The notes: a model not told the origin generated them from the letters alone. A stretch of DNA of 64,000 bases from Pontibacter ruber (GCF_023630205.1 NZ_JALPRR010000004.1:186001-250000); one strand, 5' to 3'; positions 41,160 through 50,222 are shown, counted from the first letter of the stretch. Numbers and translations: made by a program.

Positions 41160-41559
41160 TAATAGGTCGTAATCCTGCTAAAGTTTAATTCAAAAGCCTG
41201 AGGAGACAACCTCGGGCTTTTGAGTTTATGTGAGGCAACTGTAGGGTTACTAACAACCGTAGAATGAGTTTAAACCTGAAATTTTTAGGTGTCTGAACTG
41301 CTTCATGTATAAATTGCGGGATATAGATTTTACTTCTTTGGTTATTTTCTGTAAGTTGCTGCTAGTAGTTCAGGTGTTTGCCTGCGATAGGCTAGGCTAA
41401 TACAAATCCTTGCCATTTGATTACATTCAAAGCTGACTTAGATTTCCGGTGCTACGTACAACCGGCATTACCTATTGTATCACCCCGCAACAAGTCAGCG
41501 CCGGGCAAAAGCTTAGGAGGTATAGATGCTCCGCTATGCACGATTAAAGTTTTATTCAA
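41160..41559. other. Gene-free gap before the receiver gene
   Basis: About 400 bp. Apart from the terminator at 41192-41221 it holds only A/T-rich sequence with stops in all frames; no RNA or protein gene was recognised. Confidence 0.6.
41192..41221 (+). terminator. Rho-independent terminator after the cysteine synthase gene
   Basis: Stem 41192-41203 with 41210-41221 (AAAAGCCTGAGG and its complement, one G-T pair), a 6-nt loop and a T run. Confidence 0.8.
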
Positions 41560-42003
41560 ATGAGAAAATTATCTGGTGTCCTGCTGATTGATGATGACGA
41601 CACAACCAACTTCCTGAACCAGCGCTTGCTCAGCAGGATGGGTGTGACGGATAGTATTCGTTCGTTCGTGAACGGAAAGCAAGCCTTCGATTACCTTTAC
41701 AACATCAGCAATAACAACTACGAGCAATCCAACAAAGATTACTTTCAGCCTGAACTGATCTTCCTGGATCTGAATATGCCGGTAATGGATGGCTTCGAGA
41801 TGCTCGACCTCTTTGATCGCCTGAATCCGGATTTCAAGAAAAAGATTGTGCTTGCTGTGCTTACAACCTCTACCCATCCGCACGACACGGCAAATGTTAA
41901 AAAATATACAGCAGAATACCTGATCAAGCCGCTTACAACGGAGAAGGTAAACTACCTGCTGGAGAAATATTTTCAGGACAAACCAACAGAACAGACCGCC
42001 TGA
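41560..42003 (+). CDS. Stand-alone response-regulator receiver protein
   Basis: A 147-residue single receiver domain with no output domain. The acidic pocket is L-L-I-D-D-D-D near residues 9-14, the phosphoryl aspartate is D70 in L-I-F-L-D-L-N-M-P-V-M-D-G, and the later T-T-S-x-H and L-I-K-P-L-T segments supply the switch threonine and lysine. Such single-domain proteins act in phosphorelays or in gliding and stress signalling; no partner kinase is in the window. An asparagine-rich insert (I-S-N-N-N-Y-E-Q-S-N-K) between the second strand and helix is longer than usual. A strong terminator follows. Confidence 0.92.
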   Translation: MRKLSGVLLIDDDDTTNFLNQRLLSRMGVTDSIRSFVNGKQAFDYLYNISNNNYEQSNKDYFQPELIFLDLNMPVMDGFEMLDLFDRLNPDFKKKIVLAVLTTSTHPHDTANVKKYTAEYLIKPLTTEKVNYLLEKYFQDKPTEQTA

Positions 42004-42035
42004 TAACTCATACTTAAAGTATACAATAAAACCAA

Positions 42036-42062
42036 AAAAGCCCGGCTAAATGCCGGGCTTTT
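42036..42062 (+). terminator. Rho-independent terminator after the receiver gene
   Basis: An 11-bp perfect stem (42036-42046 with 42052-42062) with a 5-nt loop and T run. Confidence 0.88.
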
Positions 42063-42191
42063 CTGGTTTAGAAGGAGAGTCCTTCATTCTATTTTTATTA
42101 TTGGGTTCAGTAGCACCCCAATGCCTGCCAGGAAAAGGAGCTCCGGGTACCCTGTGCTTTTTCGTTAGGTATAGGTGCTTCTTAGGCGTAG

Positions 42192-43829
42192 CTATGATTC
42201 CAATACTGGTACGAAAGTAAAGGTGTCTCCATTGAACAAGCCCTTGTCGCTGAGCTTAAGCGATGGGATAACGAGCAGTGCCATAAAAGAGAGTGTCATG
42301 AACGGAGAGGCCAGTTTGCTGCCCATGCGTTTGCTCATCTGGTCAATGGCGGCATAAGCCTCGGCAACAGCATAGCCATCATCAGCCGACATGATGCCGG
42401 CCACAGGCAATGGGAGAAGTTGTTCGTCGGCACCGTCTACGGCAGCAACGCCGCCTTTGGCTCCGATGATCAGGTTCACGGCGCGGGTTATACTTTCGTC
42501 GTCTACACCCACGGCAATGATGTTGTGCGAGTCGTGGCCCACGGAAGATGCAATGGCGCCGCGCTGCAGGCCGACATTCTTGATGAAGGCTACGGCTGGT
42601 TCAGCATTTTCGTAGCGGTTTACGACGGTAATCTTCAGCACATCCTGCGCCAGGTCCGAAACGACACGTCCGTTCTCTACTTTTGGCGTGGCCCAGGCTT
42701 CGTGCGTGATCAGCTGCCCGTCAAAAGCTTCGATCACCCTGATCCTGAAGGCGCTGTCGGCGGGTATGGCAAACTGCTCCGGCGTTTTTGGCTCGGTATT
42801 GAAGTTGTTGACTTCTTCGCTCGGGGTATATTTAATGTTGGTCTTGCCATTTGCAGCTACCTGCTCGCCGTTGATATAAGTGCTCAGGATGTTAAAGTCC
42901 TGCAGGTTATCGGCAAGTATAAAATCAGCCGGATCGCCTTCGCGCAGCAAACCAACTTTAAGTTGGTAGTGCTGCACCGGGTTGAGGCAGGCAGCCCGGA
43001 GCACGTGGAACAGGTTGTGGCCTTTGGCCAGCGCCCGTTTTACCAGCAGGTTGATGTGTCCTTCTACCAAGTTATCGGGGTGTTTGTCGTCAGAGCAGAA
43101 CATGATCTCGTTCGGGTACTCTGACAGTAATCCGATCAGGGCCTCAAAGTTTTTGGCGGCGCTGCCTTCACGTATCAGGATTTTCATGCCAACGGCCAGT
43201 TTATCCAACGCCTCCTCCGCAGTAAAGCATTCGTGGTCGGTGGTGATGCCGGCTGAGGCGTAGAGTCTAGCCTGCTCGCTGCGCAAACCGGGTGCATGCC
43301 CGTCCACGGCTTTGCCATACTTGCGGGCAAGTTCGATCTTCTCCATCACTACCGGGTCACGATGCAACACGCCTGGCCAGTTCATCATCTCAGCCAGGTA
43401 TACGATGTCGTCGCGCTGGAAAAGCTGCTCTATATCGGCGGCCGTTATCTCGGCCCCGGCTGTTTCGAAAGGGGTGGCCGGCACACACGATGGTGCGCCA
43501 AAGTAAAACTTGAAAGGTACCTTTTTACCGTTCTCTACCATGTATTCCACACCCTTAAGGCCAAGCACATTTCCGATCTCGTGCGGGTCTGAAACGGTGG
43601 CTACCGTGCCGTGCACCACAGCCAGGCGGGCAAACTCGCTGGGTACCAACATAGAGCTTTCTACGTGCACGTGGGCGTCTACAAAACCCGGTAAAATATA
43701 ATGTTCGGGCGCAGTAGCCTCACGAACTATTTTGGAAATGCGGCCGTTTGTCACATGAACAGTGCCGGGGTAAATCTCCTCTTGGTGGAGGTCTACGATC
43801 TGTCCGCTAACGGTAAAGTCTCTTTGCAT
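42192..43829 (-). CDS. ade: Adenine deaminase
   Basis: A 545-residue adenine deaminase (adenine to hypoxanthine in purine salvage), amidohydrolase family. Metal sites are intact: the first histidines in F-V-D-A-H-V-H-V-E-S near residue 50-58, a mid-chain V-D-G-H-A-P-G and the later S-D-D-K-H-P-D. The C-terminal segment with D-S-H-N-I-I-A-V-G and M-S-A-D-D-G is the usual adenine deaminase tail. Length and motif order match the bacterial Ade group rather than the eukaryotic one. No purine gene is adjacent. It is divergent from a small lipoprotein with which it shares a short promoter region. Confidence 0.95.
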   Translation of the reverse strand: MQRDFTVSGQIVDLHQEEIYPGTVHVTNGRISKIVREATAPEHYILPGFVDAHVHVESSMLVPSEFARLAVVHGTVATVSDPHEIGNVLGLKGVEYMVENGKKVPFKFYFGAPSCVPATPFETAGAEITAADIEQLFQRDDIVYLAEMMNWPGVLHRDPVVMEKIELARKYGKAVDGHAPGLRSEQARLYASAGITTDHECFTAEEALDKLAVGMKILIREGSAAKNFEALIGLLSEYPNEIMFCSDDKHPDNLVEGHINLLVKRALAKGHNLFHVLRAACLNPVQHYQLKVGLLREGDPADFILADNLQDFNILSTYINGEQVAANGKTNIKYTPSEEVNNFNTEPKTPEQFAIPADSAFRIRVIEAFDGQLITHEAWATPKVENGRVVSDLAQDVLKITVVNRYENAEPAVAFIKNVGLQRGAIASSVGHDSHNIIAVGVDDESITRAVNLIIGAKGGVAAVDGADEQLLPLPVAGIMSADDGYAVAEAYAAIDQMSKRMGSKLASPFMTLSFMALLVIPSLKLSDKGLFNGDTFTFVPVLES

Positions 43830-43889
43830 GGCAGTAGTAGGTAATCAGATAAATTGCCTGTTTATGGGGCTTGAACCCGTAAATTACTT

Positions 43890-43897
43890 TATATTTG
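43890..43897 (+). promoter_or_regulatory. -7 promoter box of the small lipoprotein gene
   Basis: TATATTTG, matching TAnnTTTG; a TTG lies 16 bp upstream. The TTG start codon is 18 bp downstream. Confidence 0.55.
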
Positions 43898-43914
43898 CAT
43901 TAAATTCAGTCGTT

Positions 43915-44070
43915 TTGAGAAAGATAATTTCATACATGATTCTGGCAAGCTTTCTGGCTACGGGTACCCTTGCCGGTTGTAGCGCTAAAACGCCTCAGCA
44001 AAAAAAGACGGCCTCATACATGAAAAAGAGCAAGCGCGGGAAACAGCCTTGCCCTTGCGACTCCAATTAA
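43915..44070 (+). CDS. Tiny lipoprotein upstream of cmk
   Basis: About 51 residues if the TTG at 43915 is the start: the frame then reads R-K-I-I-S-Y-M-I-L-A-S-F-L-A-T-G-T-L-A-G-C, a normal lipobox with Cys at position 22. A start at the upstream in-frame ATG would place the signal too deep. The mature part is lysine-rich and ends C-P-C-D-S-N, a paired-cysteine tail that may bind metal or form a disulfide. cmk starts 15 bp after the stop, so they are likely co-transcribed. Family not recognised. Confidence 0.6.
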   Translation: MRKIISYMILASFLATGTLAGCSAKTPQQKKTASYMKKSKRGKQPCPCDSN

Positions 44071-44085
44071 TCCATTTTGTTTATT

Positions 44086-44793
44086 ATGAAGAAAATCGTG
44101 ATCGCCATCGATGGCTACTCCTCATGCGGAAAAAGCACTACCGCAAAGCTGGTGGCAGCCGAGCTTGGTTATGCCTACATCGACACCGGTGCCATGTACA
44201 GGGCGGTTACACTATACTTTCTGGAGAACCACGTATCTTTTACTAACCCAAAAGAGATCGCGGATGCATTGGCTAACATCGATATAACTTTTCATTATAA
44301 CGCGAAGGCCAAACGCAACGAAGTATTCCTTAATGGCCTGAACGTGGAGGATGAGATTCGCAAAATGTACATCTCCAATCAGGTGAGCGAGGTAAGCGTG
44401 ATAAAGGAGGTACGCCGGGCACTGGTAGCCCAGCAGCAGAAGATGGGCAGAAAACGTGGCGTGGTGATGGACGGACGTGACATCGGAACGGCTGTTTTCC
44501 CGGATGCAGAAGTGAAGATATTTATGACGGCCGACGTAGACACCCGTGCGCGCCGCCGCCAGCAGGAGCTTCTGGCAAAGAAACAGCTGGAGAACCTGGA
44601 TACTATAAAACAGAACCTGGAGAAGCGCGACCTGATCGACTCTACCCGTGCCGAAAGCCCGTTACGCCGTGCCGAGGATGCGTACCTGCTCGATACCTCG
44701 CACATGACCATTGACGAGCAGGTAGACTTTGTTCTGGACAAGGTAACCACCCGTATACTGGACCAGAAGTACGCGATGCAACAAGAGAGCTAA
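44086..44793 (+). CDS. cmk: Cytidylate kinase
   Basis: A 235-residue CMP kinase converting CMP and dCMP to the diphosphates. The start is the ATG of M-K-K-I-V-I-A-I-D (44086); the longer frame adds three residues. The P-loop is G-Y-S-S-C-G-K-S-T-T, and D-T-G-A-M-Y-R and V-M-D-G-R-D-I-G-T-A-V are the CMP-binding and conserved segments. The C-terminal A-E-S-P-L-R-R-A-E-D-A-Y with D-T-S-H is normal. ispH follows after 7 bp and a small lipoprotein gene precedes it, so at least lipoprotein-cmk-ispH are one transcript. Confidence 0.96.
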   Translation: MKKIVIAIDGYSSCGKSTTAKLVAAELGYAYIDTGAMYRAVTLYFLENHVSFTNPKEIADALANIDITFHYNAKAKRNEVFLNGLNVEDEIRKMYISNQVSEVSVIKEVRRALVAQQQKMGRKRGVVMDGRDIGTAVFPDAEVKIFMTADVDTRARRRQQELLAKKQLENLDTIKQNLEKRDLIDSTRAESPLRRAEDAYLLDTSHMTIDEQVDFVLDKVTTRILDQKYAMQQES

Positions 44794-44800
44794 GAGAAAG

Positions 44801-45691
44801 ATGAACGTAACCATAGATAAGAACTCGGGCTATTGCTTTGGCGTGGAATTCGCCATCCAGATGGCCGAGGATGAAATGGAGACATGTGAGGAGCTGTATT
44901 GCCTCGGTGATATTGTGCACAACAGCATGGAAGTGAAGCGCCTGTACAGCAAAGGCCTCCGCATCATCGACCGGGAGCAGCTTAAGAACCTTCACGACTG
45001 CAAAGTATTGATCCGGGCGCACGGCGAGCCGCCGGAAACCTATAAGATAGCGCTGGAGAATAACATCGAGCTGATCGATGCATCCTGCCCGGTGGTGCTG
45101 AAACTGCAGAACCGCGTAAAGCATGCGTTTGATTCCGGTAAGAACCAGAATGCCCAGATTGTTATTTACGGCCAGGTAGGGCACGCCGAGGTAATCGGCA
45201 TTGCCGGCCAGACCGGTGATGAGGCCATCATCGTGACCACGGAAGAAGACCTGGATAAGATCGACTTCAAGCGCCCGGTTACCCTGTTCAGCCAGACAAC
45301 CAAAAGCACTAAGGGCTTTTACCATATCAAGGCCCTGATCGAGGAGCGCCTGAAGCAAGCCAGCCAGGACAGCACCGCTCCCGCTTTCGATGCCAACGAC
45401 AGCATCTGCCGCCAGGTATCGAACCGGGAGCCGCAACTGGCAAAATTTGCTACCGAGCACGATGTGATTGTGTTTGTGAGCGGCAAAAAGAGCTCGAACG
45501 GCAAGGCACTTTACAGCGTTTGCAAACAGCATAACCCCAACAGCTACTTTGTAGAGAACGAGGAGGAACTGGAAAGGGAGTGGTTTGACGGTGCTGCCAG
45601 CGTAGGCATTTGCGGGGCTACTTCTACACCCATGTGGCTGATGCAGCAAGTAGCTGATGCCATCAACAAACTTTGCCCTGAGGAAGTATAA
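44801..45691 (+). CDS. ispH: 4-hydroxy-3-methylbut-2-enyl diphosphate reductase
   Basis: A 296-residue IspH, the last enzyme of the non-mevalonate isoprenoid pathway, making IPP and DMAPP. The three cluster cysteines are visible: the first in N-S-G-Y-C-F-G-V near residue 12, the second in D-A-S-C-P-V near 90, and the third in G-I-C-G-A-T-S near residue 270. The A-H-G-E-P-P and Q-V-G-H-A-E-V motifs are also present. The gene starts 7 bp after cmk, an arrangement seen in several phyla. A tetraloop terminator ends the unit, so lipoprotein-cmk-ispH is probably the transcript. Confidence 0.96.
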   Translation: MNVTIDKNSGYCFGVEFAIQMAEDEMETCEELYCLGDIVHNSMEVKRLYSKGLRIIDREQLKNLHDCKVLIRAHGEPPETYKIALENNIELIDASCPVVLKLQNRVKHAFDSGKNQNAQIVIYGQVGHAEVIGIAGQTGDEAIIVTTEEDLDKIDFKRPVTLFSQTTKSTKGFYHIKALIEERLKQASQDSTAPAFDANDSICRQVSNREPQLAKFATEHDVIVFVSGKKSSNGKALYSVCKQHNPNSYFVENEEELEREWFDGAASVGICGATSTPMWLMQQVADAINKLCPEEV

Positions 45692-45730
45692 GTGCTTAAT
45701 CCTAAAGTATAGCACAATTTTACTACATTT

Positions 45731-45757
45731 AGGCTTTGCTTCGGCAAAGCCTTTTTT
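45731..45757 (+). terminator. Tetraloop terminator after ispH
   Basis: A 9-bp stem (45731-45739 with 45744-45752) with a UUCG tetraloop and a T run, a near-ideal terminator. Confidence 0.92.
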
Positions 45758-45771
45758 GTGAACCATCAACC

Positions 45772-46314
45772 ATGAGACGCATTTTCCGCTATTTCCTGAA
45801 CGGGCTCCTGATCATCGCCCCTTTCACCATCACCGTCTGGATTGTGGTGGCTATAATCGATTGGCTGGATACGATGTTCGATCTGGGCATACCGGGCCTG
45901 GGCATTCTGCTCATGGTAATACTGCTCACGCTGGTTGGCTTTATCAGTTCGTCGTTTTTTGTTAAGCCGTTCATTATCATTACCGAGCGCATCTTTCATA
46001 AAGTGCCGCTCATCGGCATTGTTTATTCCAGTATCAAAGACCTTTTCGATGCCTTTGTAGGGGATAACCAGAAGTTCAACAAGCCGGTAATGGTGAAGAT
46101 GACGGAAGACTCGGAGAACTATAAATTTGGTTTTGTGACGCAGGAGACGCTTACAAGTATAAATGTGGAAGACCGGGTGGCGGTGTACTTTCCGCACTCC
46201 TACAATTTTTCCGGCGAACTGTTTATTGTGCCCCGAAAAAATGTCGTGTACCTGGAAATGCCAAGCAGCGACGTGATGAAATTCATCGTTTCAGGAGGCG
46301 TCTCGAAACTGTAG
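45772..46314 (+). CDS. DUF502 membrane protein
   Basis: A 180-residue protein of the DUF502 family. The start is at M-R-R-I-F-R-Y-F-L-N-G-L (45772); the longer frame runs back into the ispH terminator. Two membrane segments lie near 12-35 and 50-70 (I-A-P-F-T-I-T-V-W-I-V-V-A-I), and the second half is a soluble domain with K-V-P-L-I-G-I-V-Y-S-S-I-K-D, F-G-F-V-T-Q-E and V-Y-F-P-H-S-Y-N-F-S-G. DUF502 proteins are common in bacteria and plants and have no settled function; some work links them to membrane-associated stress responses, which is not shown here. Confidence 0.92.
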   Translation: MRRIFRYFLNGLLIIAPFTITVWIVVAIIDWLDTMFDLGIPGLGILLMVILLTLVGFISSSFFVKPFIIITERIFHKVPLIGIVYSSIKDLFDAFVGDNQKFNKPVMVKMTEDSENYKFGFVTQETLTSINVEDRVAVYFPHSYNFSGELFIVPRKNVVYLEMPSSDVMKFIVSGGVSKL

Positions 46315-46490
46315 AAAGTTAAAAAGTTAGAAAGTTAAAAAGTTAGAAAAGTTAGAAAAGTGGTTTTATACTTTATACTCTACACTTTTATACTTCATCA
46401 GACTTCTTCTAACGCGTATACTCCATAACTCTCTAGCTCCTAAACTCTCTAACCCTTTAACACTCTAACTTTCTAACTCCCAAATCTTTC
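46314..46490. repeat. Complementary short-repeat tracts between DUF502 and the hydrolase gene
   Basis: The left half (46314-46365) repeats AGTTARAAAG units; the right half (about 46425-46480) repeats CTCTAACTTT-type units, which are complementary to the left. RNA across the gap could fold into a long imperfect hairpin. Between them the sequence is A/T-rich with two TATACTT words. Confidence 0.6.
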
Positions 46491-47297
46491 TTGCCATACA
46501 TAGTATACCATACCTCCAAGCTGTACTACCGGGTGATCGGTCACGGGAGGAGGCCGCTGCTGGCTTTTCATGGGTATGGGCAGAGCAGTTCCTACTACCT
46601 TCCGATGGAGCAGGCGCTGGGCGAGGACTACACTATTTTTGCCTTTGATCTTTTCTTCCATGGCAGAAGCCAACTAAGCAAGAGCCACCTGCCGCTCACC
46701 AAGGAGTTGTTGCAGGGAATGATCCGGCACTTCCTGGAAAAGGAAGGTATAGAGCGCTTCTCCCTGATGGGCTTTAGCATGGGAGGGAAGTTTGCCCTGT
46801 CGCTGGTAGAAGGGATGCCGGAGCGTATAAACGAACTGTTTCTGATCGCGCCGGATGGCATACGCACCAGCTTCTGGTACAACATTGCCACCTACCCGGG
46901 TTGGCTGCAGCAGCTCTTCAAGCGCACTGTGCTCAAGCCGGAACCCTTTTTCAGGTTGCTCAAGGTGCTCGGCAAGTATAACATGGTGCACAAAAGTTTG
47001 CTGCGCTTTGCCCATTTCCAGATGGACAGCACAGCCAAGCGCCTGCGCGTGTACCGCAGCTGGGTAGGTTTCCGGCAACTTAACTTCGATATCCGGAACA
47101 TTGTCCGGCTCCTGAACAAATACCACGTGCCGGTTACCATGTTCCTGGGAGAGTATGACGAGATCATATCCCCCAAAAGGGTAAGCGTATTTGTAAAGGC
47201 GCTGGAACGGGGAGAACTGGTCCTGCTCAAGTCAGGGCACTCGTTCCTGTTGCAGCAGGTAGCCGAGTTGCTGCACCGAAAGAAACACAGCAGGTAA
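46491..47297 (+). CDS. Alpha/beta hydrolase
   Basis: A 268-residue alpha/beta-fold hydrolase. The oxyanion region is F-H-G-Y-G-Q-S-S near 27, the nucleophile is Ser96 in M-G-F-S-M-G-G-K, the acid is in G-E-Y-D-E-I-I, and the histidine in S-G-H-S-F near the end. Residues in the cap (about 115-170) are basic. The start codon is TTG at 46491: no ATG lies before the fold's beginning, and a stop closes the frame upstream. The substrate is unknown; esters, lactones and peptides are possible. Upstream lies the complementary short-repeat tract. Confidence 0.88.
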   Translation: MPYIVYHTSKLYYRVIGHGRRPLLAFHGYGQSSSYYLPMEQALGEDYTIFAFDLFFHGRSQLSKSHLPLTKELLQGMIRHFLEKEGIERFSLMGFSMGGKFALSLVEGMPERINELFLIAPDGIRTSFWYNIATYPGWLQQLFKRTVLKPEPFFRLLKVLGKYNMVHKSLLRFAHFQMDSTAKRLRVYRSWVGFRQLNFDIRNIVRLLNKYHVPVTMFLGEYDEIISPKRVSVFVKALERGELVLLKSGHSFLLQQVAELLHRKKHSR

Positions 47298-47422
47298 CAC
47301 AGAAGGCACAACCGCAGCTGGGTAGTAGCAGTATATTAGCATGGTTTTGTAAGTCCTGTTGCTTACCTGCCTCTGCGGCCAATCCGGTCTGCCGTACCAT
47401 GCATTTATACTTTAAGCAAACC

Positions 47423-48616
47423 ATGAAAAAAACACTGCACTCTTTTTTAAGCATCTTCGCCGTTGCTGCGCTCTGCATGAGCTGTTCTTCCGAAAACTCC
47501 ACCAAAGAAGTCACCAAAACCGGCCCTACTGAAACGGAGCAGGCCAAAACAGATGAGACGGAAGACACCACCCAGACGGACGCTAACCTGCAAAAGATAA
47601 AACTGCCCGAAGGCTTCAGGATAAATTACTATGCCCAGGGGGTGGACAATGCCCGCTCGATGGCACTAAGCCCGTCGGGAGTGCTGTATGTGGGTACCCG
47701 CGAAGAAGACAAAGTATACGCTGTAGTGGACAGCAACAAAGACGGCAAAGCCGATGAGGTCGTGGTGGTCGCAACCGGACTCGAATCACCAAACGGTGTG
47801 GCCCTGAAAGACGGCGACCTGTATGTGGCCGAGATCAGCCGCATTATCCGCTTCCGCGATATCGACAATACGTTCCGCAAGCAACCCAAGCCGGAAGTAA
47901 TAAACGACAAGTTCCCGACCGATAAACACCACGGCTGGAAGTATATTGCCTTTGGTCCGGATGGTAAACTATACGTGCCGGTGGGAGCTCCCTGCAACAT
48001 CTGTAAAGAAGAGAACCCAATCTATGCCTCCATTACCCGCATGAATGCCGATGGCTCTGGCCTGGAAGTATACGCCGAGGGTGTGCGCAATACCGTAGGC
48101 TTTACCTGGCACCCGGATACAAAGGAGCTGTGGTTTACCGACAACGGCCGCGACATGTTGGGCGATAACATGCCGCCCTGCGAACTCAACCGTGCTCCCA
48201 AGAAAGGGCAGCACTTTGGTTACCCGTACTGCCACGGCGGCACCATCGCCGATCCGGAATTTGGCAAGCAGCGCAAGTGCAGCGAGTTTACGGCGCCTGC
48301 ACAAAACCTGGGGCCGCACGTGGCTCCGCTTGGAGTTAAATTCTATACGGGCAATATGTTCCCGGCAAAGTATAAAAACCAGGTATTCATAGCAGAACAC
48401 GGCTCCTGGAACCGCTCCAAAAAGAACGGCTACAGAGTGATGATGGTAACAGTAGATGGCAACAACGCCACTTCGTACGAGCCATTTGCCGAAGGCTGGC
48501 TGCAGGGCGAAGAAGACTGGGGCCGCCCGGTAGATGTGATCGTGATGCCGGATGGTTCTATGCTGGTGTCGGATGATAAGAACGATGCCATTTACCGCAT
48601 CAGCTACGGCAGTTAA
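47423..48616 (+). CDS. Secreted sorbosone-dehydrogenase-like (NHL/beta-propeller) lipoprotein
   Basis: A 397-residue lipoprotein from the ATG at 47423: the signal peptide ends L-C-M-S-C and the next 30 residues are a low-complexity linker of S, T, E and K. The rest is a beta-propeller of the sorbosone/glucose-dehydrogenase group, with L-P-E-G-F-R-I, D-N-G-R-D-M-L-G-D and P-C-E-L-N near residue 250 and R-P-V-D-V-I-V-M-P-D-G-S near the end, the last a family mark. Such proteins oxidise sugar lactones or ketoses, sometimes with PQQ; whether PQQ is bound is not visible. No sugar-catabolic partners are adjacent. Confidence 0.82.
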   Translation: MKKTLHSFLSIFAVAALCMSCSSENSTKEVTKTGPTETEQAKTDETEDTTQTDANLQKIKLPEGFRINYYAQGVDNARSMALSPSGVLYVGTREEDKVYAVVDSNKDGKADEVVVVATGLESPNGVALKDGDLYVAEISRIIRFRDIDNTFRKQPKPEVINDKFPTDKHHGWKYIAFGPDGKLYVPVGAPCNICKEENPIYASITRMNADGSGLEVYAEGVRNTVGFTWHPDTKELWFTDNGRDMLGDNMPPCELNRAPKKGQHFGYPYCHGGTIADPEFGKQRKCSEFTAPAQNLGPHVAPLGVKFYTGNMFPAKYKNQVFIAEHGSWNRSKKNGYRVMMVTVDGNNATSYEPFAEGWLQGEEDWGRPVDVIVMPDGSMLVSDDKNDAIYRISYGS

Positions 48617-48631
48617 TTACGAATTATGAAT
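48615..48631. repeat. Left 17-bp arm of an inverted repeat around a C4/G4 repeat
   Basis: AATTACGAATTATGAAT, overlapping the end of the dehydrogenase gene, is the reverse complement of 48788-48804. Confidence 0.75.
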
Positions 48632-48680
48632 GAGGCCTTACTTTGGGTAAGTGCAGGGTAGAAGCAAAGTATAAGATAGT

Positions 48681-48710
48681 TCCCCTCCCCGGAGGGGCTG
48701 GGGTGGGTTA
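48681..48710 (+). repeat. C4/G4 hairpin repeat with CTGGGGTGGGTT tail
   Basis: CCCCTCC / GGAGGGG hairpin then CTGGGGTGGGTTA, same layout as 37196-37230. It is nested between the arms at 48615 and 48788. Confidence 0.65.
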
Positions 48711-48787
48711 TTACCCGCACTTGCGAAAGGAACTTCGCTAAAGTATACCTGAGCTTCTTTGCCTGCATCCTAAATTCGTCATTCGTA

Positions 48788-48804
48788 ATTCATAATTCGT
48801 AATT
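48788..48804. repeat. Right 17-bp arm of an inverted repeat around a C4/G4 repeat
   Basis: ATTCATAATTCGTAATT, exact reverse complement of 48615-48631, 22 bp before the rimB start. Confidence 0.75.
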
Positions 48805-48825
48805 GATTTCACTATCTTGCCTCCG

Positions 48826-49311
48826 ATGATAAAGAAAGCCGAAAAGAAGCCAAAAGCCGAGAAAAAGGTGATAGGGCGTCGTGAGATGGTGTCTTTCCCC
48901 GAACTGAACATCGAGGAGATCGAGGCCAAGATCGATACGGGGGCCTATACGTCGGCCATTCACTGCTCCGATATTCACGAAGAAACAAAACCGGACGGGT
49001 CCAAAGTAATTGCCCTGGACCTGCTGGACCCTTCGCATCCGCAGTACAACCATAAAAAGCTGGAGTTTTCGGAGTATGACCTGCGCGAGATCAAAAACTC
49101 GTTTGGCGACGTGCAGGAACGCTATGTCATTAGAACAAAGATTCAGCTCTTCGATGAAATCATTGAGGCCGAGTTCTCGTTATCCGACCGCAGCGACATG
49201 AAATACCCGGTGCTCATCGGCCGGAAGCTGCTGCAGCGACGGTTTGTCGTAGACGTTGCCCGCAAAAACGTTTCGCTCAAGTATAAGAACAAGCAAAAAA
49301 AGAATAGCTGA
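48826..49311 (+). CDS. RimB-like retropepsin-fold protease (annotated ATP-dependent zinc protease family)
   Basis: A 161-residue protein of the pfam05618 group. The start is the ATG at 48826; the upstream TTG adds three residues. A retropepsin-like active site is visible: D37-T-G in [12 protein letters not shown]. The rest of the domain follows, with L-I-G-R-K-L-L-Q near the end. Despite its traditional name it has no ATP motif. RimB in pseudomonads works with RimK to edit glutamate tails on ribosomal protein S6 (known from Pseudomonas); the next two genes are rimK and an aspartoacylase 4 and 1 bp apart, so the same process is likely here. Confidence 0.85.
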   Translation: MIKKAEKKPKAEKKVIGRREMVSFPELNIEEIEAKIDTGAYTSAIHCSDIHEETKPDGSKVIALDLLDPSHPQYNHKKLEFSEYDLREIKNSFGDVQERYVIRTKIQLFDEIIEAEFSLSDRSDMKYPVLIGRKLLQRRFVVDVARKNVSLKYKNKQKKNS

Positions 49312-49315
49312 ATTT

Positions 49316-50221
49316 ATGAAAATAGCCATCCTCTCCCGCAACCCCAAGCTGTACTCTACCCGACGCTTGGTGGAGGCAGCACAACAGCGGGGGCACCAGG
49401 CCATCGTACTCGACCACCTGCGCTGTGACCTGATCATAGAGCAGGGGGACCCGCACATCCTATACAAAGGCGAGCGCCTGACCGATATTGATGCCATCAT
49501 TCCCAGGATCGGGGCTTCGGTAACATTTTACGGTACGGCCGTGGTGCGCCAGTTCGAGATGATGAAAGTAAAAAGCGCTGTCGATTCGCAAGCAATTGTA
49601 CGCTCCCGCGACAAGCTGCGCAGCCTTCAGATCCTTTCCCGAGCCGGACTGGGCATGCCTAAGACTGCGTTTACCAACTACTCTAAAAACACATCCGAAC
49701 TGGTGGCAGAGGTAGGCGGCGCCCCTCTGGTGATCAAGCTGCTGGAAGGTACGCAAGGCTTAGGGGTGGTGCTGGCAGAGACGAAGAAAGCAGCTGAATC
49801 GGTGATTGAGGCATTCCATAACCTAAAAGCCCGAATCATTGTGCAGGAGTTTATAAAGGAAGCTGGCGGCGCCGACATACGGGCCTTTATCGTGAACGGC
49901 GAAGTGGTAGGTGCCATGAAACGACAGGGCAAGGAAGGCGAGTTCAGGTCTAACCTGCACCGTGGCGGCAAGGCAACGCTCATCCGGCTTACGCGCCAGG
50001 AAAAAGCGGCCGCGCTGCTGGCTGCAAAATCGATGGGCTTAGGCATAGCAGGTGTGGACATGCTGCAATCTAAACGAGGCCCGCTGATCCTGGAAGTAAA
50101 TTCCTCGCCTGGTCTTGAAGGGATAGAAAAAGCCACGCAGAAAGATATTGCAGGCAAAATTATAGAGTACGTAGAGACGTTGGCTAAGAAAAAGTCGAAG
50201 AAAAAGGGAGTAACCGAGTAG
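49316..50221 (+). CDS. rimK: RimK-family ATP-grasp glutamate ligase
   Basis: A 301-residue ATP-grasp enzyme of the RimK group. Start at the ATG of M-K-I-A-I-L-S (49316), 4 bp after rimB. The preATP-grasp domain is residues 1-90; the ATP-grasp fold carries [13 protein letters not shown] near 140, then [17 protein letters not shown] and, at the end, [10 protein letters not shown], which bind ATP and magnesium. RimK adds glutamates to the C-terminus of ribosomal protein S6 in E. coli and Pseudomonas; related enzymes add to other targets. The substrate here is inferred from family and partners. Confidence 0.9.
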   Translation: MKIAILSRNPKLYSTRRLVEAAQQRGHQAIVLDHLRCDLIIEQGDPHILYKGERLTDIDAIIPRIGASVTFYGTAVVRQFEMMKVKSAVDSQAIVRSRDKLRSLQILSRAGLGMPKTAFTNYSKNTSELVAEVGGAPLVIKLLEGTQGLGVVLAETKKAAESVIEAFHNLKARIIVQEFIKEAGGADIRAFIVNGEVVGAMKRQGKEGEFRSNLHRGGKATLIRLTRQEKAAALLAAKSMGLGIAGVDMLQSKRGPLILEVNSSPGLEGIEKATQKDIAGKIIEYVETLAKKKSKKKGVTE

Positions 50222-50222
50222 C

